DNA from: Noviherbaspirillum humi
GTDB lineage: Bacteria > Pseudomonadota > Gammaproteobacteria > Burkholderiales > Burkholderiaceae_D
DNA: 36,165 bases
NCBI RefSeq assembly: GCF_900188095.1
Contig: NZ_FZOT01000029.1
Span: forward strand, 1-36,165
Reading direction: 5' to 3'
Position 1 is the first letter of the stretch, and each line of letters begins with the position of its first letter. The translations under genes and the position numbers were made by a program. The notes beneath the pieces were generated by a model. The model had not been told where the DNA came from. It did no database searches and worked only from the letters and a program-made list of their open reading frames with translations. This document shows positions 33,102 to 36,165 of this stretch, one piece after another.

Positions 33102-34034
33102 TCAATCAGCGGGATTCTGATCGGCGCGCCGGTTGTGGAGCGCAAGCTGCCGCAGTTCGTCGAGCAGCCTTACCGCGGGCGTCGGCATGATTCCGTCCCG
33201 GCGCCGGAACACCGTCAGCCGCCGGTGGGCATCCAGGCCCGGGATGGCCAATGCGCTCATCAGGCCGACCCGCCTTTCATCTTCGAACATCGGCCCCGCC
33301 ATCCAGCACAGGAATCCGGCATGGGAAACCAGGCTTTTCAGGGTGATGATGGAGCGCGTCTCGACCACGATATTCGGCTTGCCCAGCCCCTTGCTCCTGA
33401 AGACCTCATGCAGGTGCTGGTAAGGGGCGGTGCCTTTTGGCGTCGATGCCCAGCGCTGGTCGATGGTATCCGCCAGCGACACCTGCCGCTTGCGTTGCAG
33501 CGGGTGGCCGGCCGAGGCGACCACATAGCTGTTGTCTTCCCAGTAGCAGTCCGCGATCGGCACGATCTCCTCGCTCTCGTCGGCGGCCACGCCGAGCGCG
33601 AGATCGATCTCGTGCTTCACCAGCGCATCGGCCAGGCGGTCCCAGACGCCCTCGATGATCTGCACCTTCAGGTTCGGCCAGCGGGTCAGCACGCGCTGTA
33701 TCGCCAGCGGCAGAAGCAGGCCGACCACGCTGGCGATGCCGCCGACCCGGATGGTTCCTTTCGCCAGCCCGCGCACGGCATCGATCTCTTCATGCGCCTG
33801 CTCCGCCACCCTTTCCATCAGCGTCGCATGCGGCAGCAGGGCTTCGCCGACGGCAGTCAGCAGCATGCCTTTTGAATTGCGTTCGAAAAGCGGGGCGCCG
33901 ACCTGGCTCTCCAGCCGCTTGACGGTGCGGCTCAGCGCCGGCTGAGTCAGATGCAGCACGTCGGCGGCGCGGCCGAGGCTGCCATGCTCGACGATGGCGA
34001 GAAAGGCCGAGAGTTGTCGCTGGTCGAAAGTCAT
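33102..34034 (-). CDS. LysR family transcriptional regulator
   Basis: A 310-residue LysR regulator starting MTFDQRQLSAFLAIVEHGSL. The winged helix (RAADVLHLTQPALSRTVKRL) is followed by a standard effector domain (IRVGGIASVVGLLLPLAIQR; DLALGVAADESEE). The frame remains open upstream to 34136, but 34034 is the normal LysR start. It lies between the D-2-hydroxyacid dehydrogenase gene (convergent) and the decarboxylase gene (divergent), so it probably controls the decarboxylase and following aldehyde dehydrogenase genes. Confidence 0.92.
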   Translation of the reverse strand: MTFDQRQLSAFLAIVEHGSLGRAADVLHLTQPALSRTVKRLESQVGAPLFERNSKGMLLTAVGEALLPHATLMERVAEQAHEEIDAVRGLAKGTIRVGGIASVVGLLLPLAIQRVLTRWPNLKVQIIEGVWDRLADALVKHEIDLALGVAADESEEIVPIADCYWEDNSYVVASAGHPLQRKRQVSLADTIDQRWASTPKGTAPYQHLHEVFRSKGLGKPNIVVETRSIITLKSLVSHAGFLCWMAGPMFEDERRVGLMSALAIPGLDAHRRLTVFRRRDGIMPTPAVRLLDELRQLALHNRRADQNPAD

Positions 34035-34050
34035 AACCAAGTGTAATGAC

Positions 34051-34111
34051 TTATGCGCAACTAGGCAATTCCTGGGCATGAGCTTAGGGAGGATACTCTC
34101 TCGCTGCATAA
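34051..34111. promoter_or_regulatory. inverted repeat between LysR and decarboxylase genes
   Basis: TTATGC (34051-34056) and its complement GCATAA (34106-34111) face each other in the 113-base gap between the divergent genes, the usual place for LysR binding sites. A weak -10-like GATACT lies at 34092-34097. Arms are short, so this is only a candidate. Confidence 0.35.
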
Positions 34112-34147
34112 GCAATTGTTCAACTATTGCAATCAAGAAGGCATCTC

Positions 34148-35779
34148 ATGCAAGCAGACAACCCATCCCGCATGAATACCGAAGGAGACAAGGGCGTAAC
34201 GGTGCGCGACGCCGTCCTGACGCTGCTGCGCGATTTCGGCATCACCTCCGTATTCGGCAATCCCGGCTCGACCGAGCTGCCGCTGTTCCGCCATTTCCCT
34301 CCGGATTTCAAGTACGTGCTCGGCCTGCAGGAAGCCGTCGTGGTCGGCATGGCTGACGGCTTCGCCCAGGCCAGCCGCAACGCCTCGTTCGTGAACCTGC
34401 ATTCGGCGGCCGGCGTCGGCAACGCCATGGGCAACATCTTCACCGCCTTCAAGAACCGCACTCCGATGGTCATCACCGCCGGCCAGCAGGCGCGTTCCAT
34501 CCTGCCCTACGAGCCGTTCCTGTTTTCCGGGCAGGCAACCGAACTCGCCAAGCCCTATGTCAAATGGAGCTGCGAGCCGGCGCGGGCGCAGGATGTGCCG
34601 CATGCGATCGCGCGGGCTTACTACATCGCCATGCAGGAGCCGCGCGGCCCGGTGCTGGTGTCGGTGCCGGCCGACGATTGGGACCAGCCGGCGGAATTGA
34701 TCACGCCGAGGCTCGTCAGCTCCGAGACCCGCGCCGACCCGGCGGTGCTCGACCGCATCGGCGCCCAGCTCGATGCCTGCGAACGGCCAGCCTTCGTGGT
34801 CGGCTCGGCGGTGGATCGCGGCAATGCCTGGGATGCGGTGGTGCGGCTTGCGGAGACCCACAATGCGCGGGTATTCGTCGCGCCGATGTCCGGCCGCGCC
34901 GGTTTCCCGGAAGACCATCCGCTGTTCGCCGGCTACCTGCCGGCGATGCGCGAGAAGATCGTCCAGAAGCTCACAGGCGCCGACCTGATCCTCGTCATCG
35001 GCGCGCCGGCCTTCACCTACCACGTGGAAGGCGCGGGGCCGCATGTTCCCGAAGGCGCCGCCCTGTGCCAGCTGATCGAGGACCCGATGATGGCCTCGTG
35101 GGCGCCGGTGGGCACCTCGGCCGTCGGCGGCATCCGGCTCAGCGTGCTCGACCTGCTGGCCCGCACGCCGGCGAAAGCCAGGCCGCGGCCGCCGATGCGT
35201 CCGGTGCCGCCGCGCGCGGAGCCGCCGCGTCCGGGCGTCGCCTCGCAGCGCATGTCGGTCGCCTACCTGCTGCAGACGCTGGCCGAAGTGCGCGACCCGG
35301 ACCATATCGTGGTCGAGGAAGCGCCGAGCTCGCGCCCGGTGATGCAGACTTACCTGCCCATCCTGCGCAGCGAGACCTTCTACACCATGGACAGCGGCGG
35401 ACTGGGCTACAGCATGCCGGCGGCCATCGGCGTGGCGCTGGCCAAGCCGCAGGCGAAGATCATTGCGCTGATCGGAGATGGCTCCAGCATGTATTCGATC
35501 CAGGCGCTGTGGAGCGCGGCCCAGCTGAAGCTGTCCATCCTGTTCGTGATCGTGAAGAACCGGCGCTATGCGGCGCTGCAGGACTTCGCGCCGCAATTCG
35601 GCTTCAAGTCCGATGATCCGGTGCAAGGCACCGACCTGCCGGACATCGACTTCGTCGCGCTGGCCAGGGGGCAGGGTGTCGCCGGCGTCAGCGTGAGCGA
35701 TGCGGCGGCGCTGCGCGAGACGCTGGCCGCGGGGCTCAGGTCGACGGTGCCGTATTTGATCGAAGTCGAAGTAGAGTAA
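34148..35779 (+). CDS. mdlC: benzoylformate decarboxylase-like ThDP enzyme
   Basis: A 543-residue thiamine-diphosphate enzyme, closest by eye to benzoylformate decarboxylase, which splits a 2-ketoacid to an aldehyde and CO2. Key residues match: Ser41 (NPGSTELP), Glu62 (LQEA), His85 (NLHSAAG) and His292 (FTYHVEG) correspond to Ser26, Glu47, His70 and His281 of the Pseudomonas enzyme. The ThDP/Mg motif is GDGS (Asp444) ... Lys470-Asn471, where the usual first Asn of the NN pair is Lys. ATG 34148 is preferred, with GAAGG six bases upstream. A dehydrogenase lies before and an aldehyde dehydrogenase after it, fitting a mandelate-like route; the natural ketoacid may differ from benzoylformate. Confidence 0.85.
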   Translation: MQADNPSRMNTEGDKGVTVRDAVLTLLRDFGITSVFGNPGSTELPLFRHFPPDFKYVLGLQEAVVVGMADGFAQASRNASFVNLHSAAGVGNAMGNIFTAFKNRTPMVITAGQQARSILPYEPFLFSGQATELAKPYVKWSCEPARAQDVPHAIARAYYIAMQEPRGPVLVSVPADDWDQPAELITPRLVSSETRADPAVLDRIGAQLDACERPAFVVGSAVDRGNAWDAVVRLAETHNARVFVAPMSGRAGFPEDHPLFAGYLPAMREKIVQKLTGADLILVIGAPAFTYHVEGAGPHVPEGAALCQLIEDPMMASWAPVGTSAVGGIRLSVLDLLARTPAKARPRPPMRPVPPRAEPPRPGVASQRMSVAYLLQTLAEVRDPDHIVVEEAPSSRPVMQTYLPILRSETFYTMDSGGLGYSMPAAIGVALAKPQAKIIALIGDGSSMYSIQALWSAAQLKLSILFVIVKNRRYAALQDFAPQFGFKSDDPVQGTDLPDIDFVALARGQGVAGVSVSDAAALRETLAAGLRSTVPYLIEVEVE

Positions 35780-35827
35780 AGTGACAGTCGTCGTGTCGTA
35801 GCCGAATCAAAAACATAGGAGACAAGC

Positions 35828-36165
35828 ATGGCCACCATTTCCCTGCTCATTGACGGCGAATCGCAAGCCGCTTCCAATGGCGCCACCTTCGAGCGCCGCA
35901 ACCCGCTGGATGGCAGCGTCGCCACCGTCGCGCCCGCCGCCACCGTGGCCGACGCCATCGCCGCCGTCGAGGCCGCCGAGCGCGCCTTCCCGGCCTGGGC
36001 CGCCATGGGGCCGGGCGAACGCCGCGGCCTGCTCATGAAGGCCGCCCAGGCCCTCGAAGCCAAGGCCGATGCCTTCGCCGCCGCCGTGGCCGCCGAAACC
36101 GGCGGCTCGGCCATGTGGTCCGGCTTCAATGTCCATCTGGCCGCCGGCATGCTGCTCGAAGCCGC
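35828..36165 (+). CDS. aldehyde dehydrogenase, N-terminal part
   Basis: The first 112 residues of an aldehyde dehydrogenase; the gene runs off the window end. The N-terminus (SLLIDGESQAASNGATFERR, NPLDGSVATVAPAAT, AFPAWAAMGPGERRGLLMKA) and the AETGGSAMWSGFNVHLAAGM segment resemble benzaldehyde, salicylaldehyde or vanillin dehydrogenases. GGAG six bases before the ATG supports the start. It should oxidise the aldehyde made by the decarboxylase upstream, with which it forms an operon (48-base gap). The catalytic Cys and Glu lie outside the window. Confidence 0.88.
   Translation, partial: MATISLLIDGESQAASNGATFERRNPLDGSVATVAPAATVADAIAAVEAAERAFPAWAAMGPGERRGLLMKAAQALEAKADAFAAAVAAETGGSAMWSGFNVHLAAGMLLEA

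Overview
The window looks like chromosomal DNA of a G+C-rich betaproteobacterium of the Burkholderiales. It opens inside the 3' half of a 5S rRNA gene of betaproteobacterial type and carries two Bug/TctC-type solute-binding proteins, a high-potential iron-sulfur protein, class III CoA-transferases and LysR regulators, a mix typical of that order. Oxalobacteraceae (Herbaspirillum or Noviherbaspirillum relatives) is my best guess, inferred from gene content only. There are no tRNAs, CRISPR arrays, insertion sequences or phage genes.

Layout. (1) 1-4.8 kb: end of an rRNA operon with its terminator, a bacteriohemerythrin gene with a plausible FNR box upstream, small hypotheticals, a KefB/C-type antiporter, and an A+T-richer insert with a lone gene whose N-terminus looks like a secreted effector. 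(2) 4.8-16.6 kb: a c-di-GMP signalling block. It holds a membrane diguanylate cyclase, a translationally coupled trio (HDOD-histidine kinase, REC-PAS-GGDEF-EAL regulator, Sel1-repeat protein), an AmaB-like aldehyde dehydrogenase, and a GGDEF-EAL protein with a DctB-like periplasmic sensor. Between the last two, on the minus strand, lies a probable small RNA whose hairpin loop carries the anti-Shine-Dalgarno sequence. (3) 16.6-20.1 kb, minus strand: an operon of a TauD/TfdA-type dioxygenase, an enolase-superfamily enzyme and a Bug protein, with a hairpin over its first ribosome binding site; then a HiPIP gene. (4) 20.4-25.0 kb: a GntR-controlled operon (remnant of a TctA permease, GntR regulator, atypical crotonase, CoA-transferase, glycerate 2-kinase), with two palindromic operators and a good sigma70 promoter. 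(5) 25.2-29.8 kb: small genes, including recX overlapping an unusual upstream gene, DUF5710 and DUF3140 proteins. (6) 30-36.2 kb: LysR, Bug protein, D-2-hydroxyacid dehydrogenase, LysR, benzoylformate-decarboxylase-like enzyme and the start of an aldehyde dehydrogenase. Together these suggest stepwise shortening of a 2-hydroxyacid to a carboxylic acid one carbon shorter.

The common theme of parts 3, 4 and 6 is uptake and breakdown of organic acids; part 2 may connect organic-acid sensing to c-di-GMP. The features I would look at first are the anti-SD small RNA, the crotonase lacking both catalytic glutamates in an operon with a CoA-transferase and glycerate kinase, the permease remnant behind an intact promoter, and the RBS hairpin of the dioxygenase operon.
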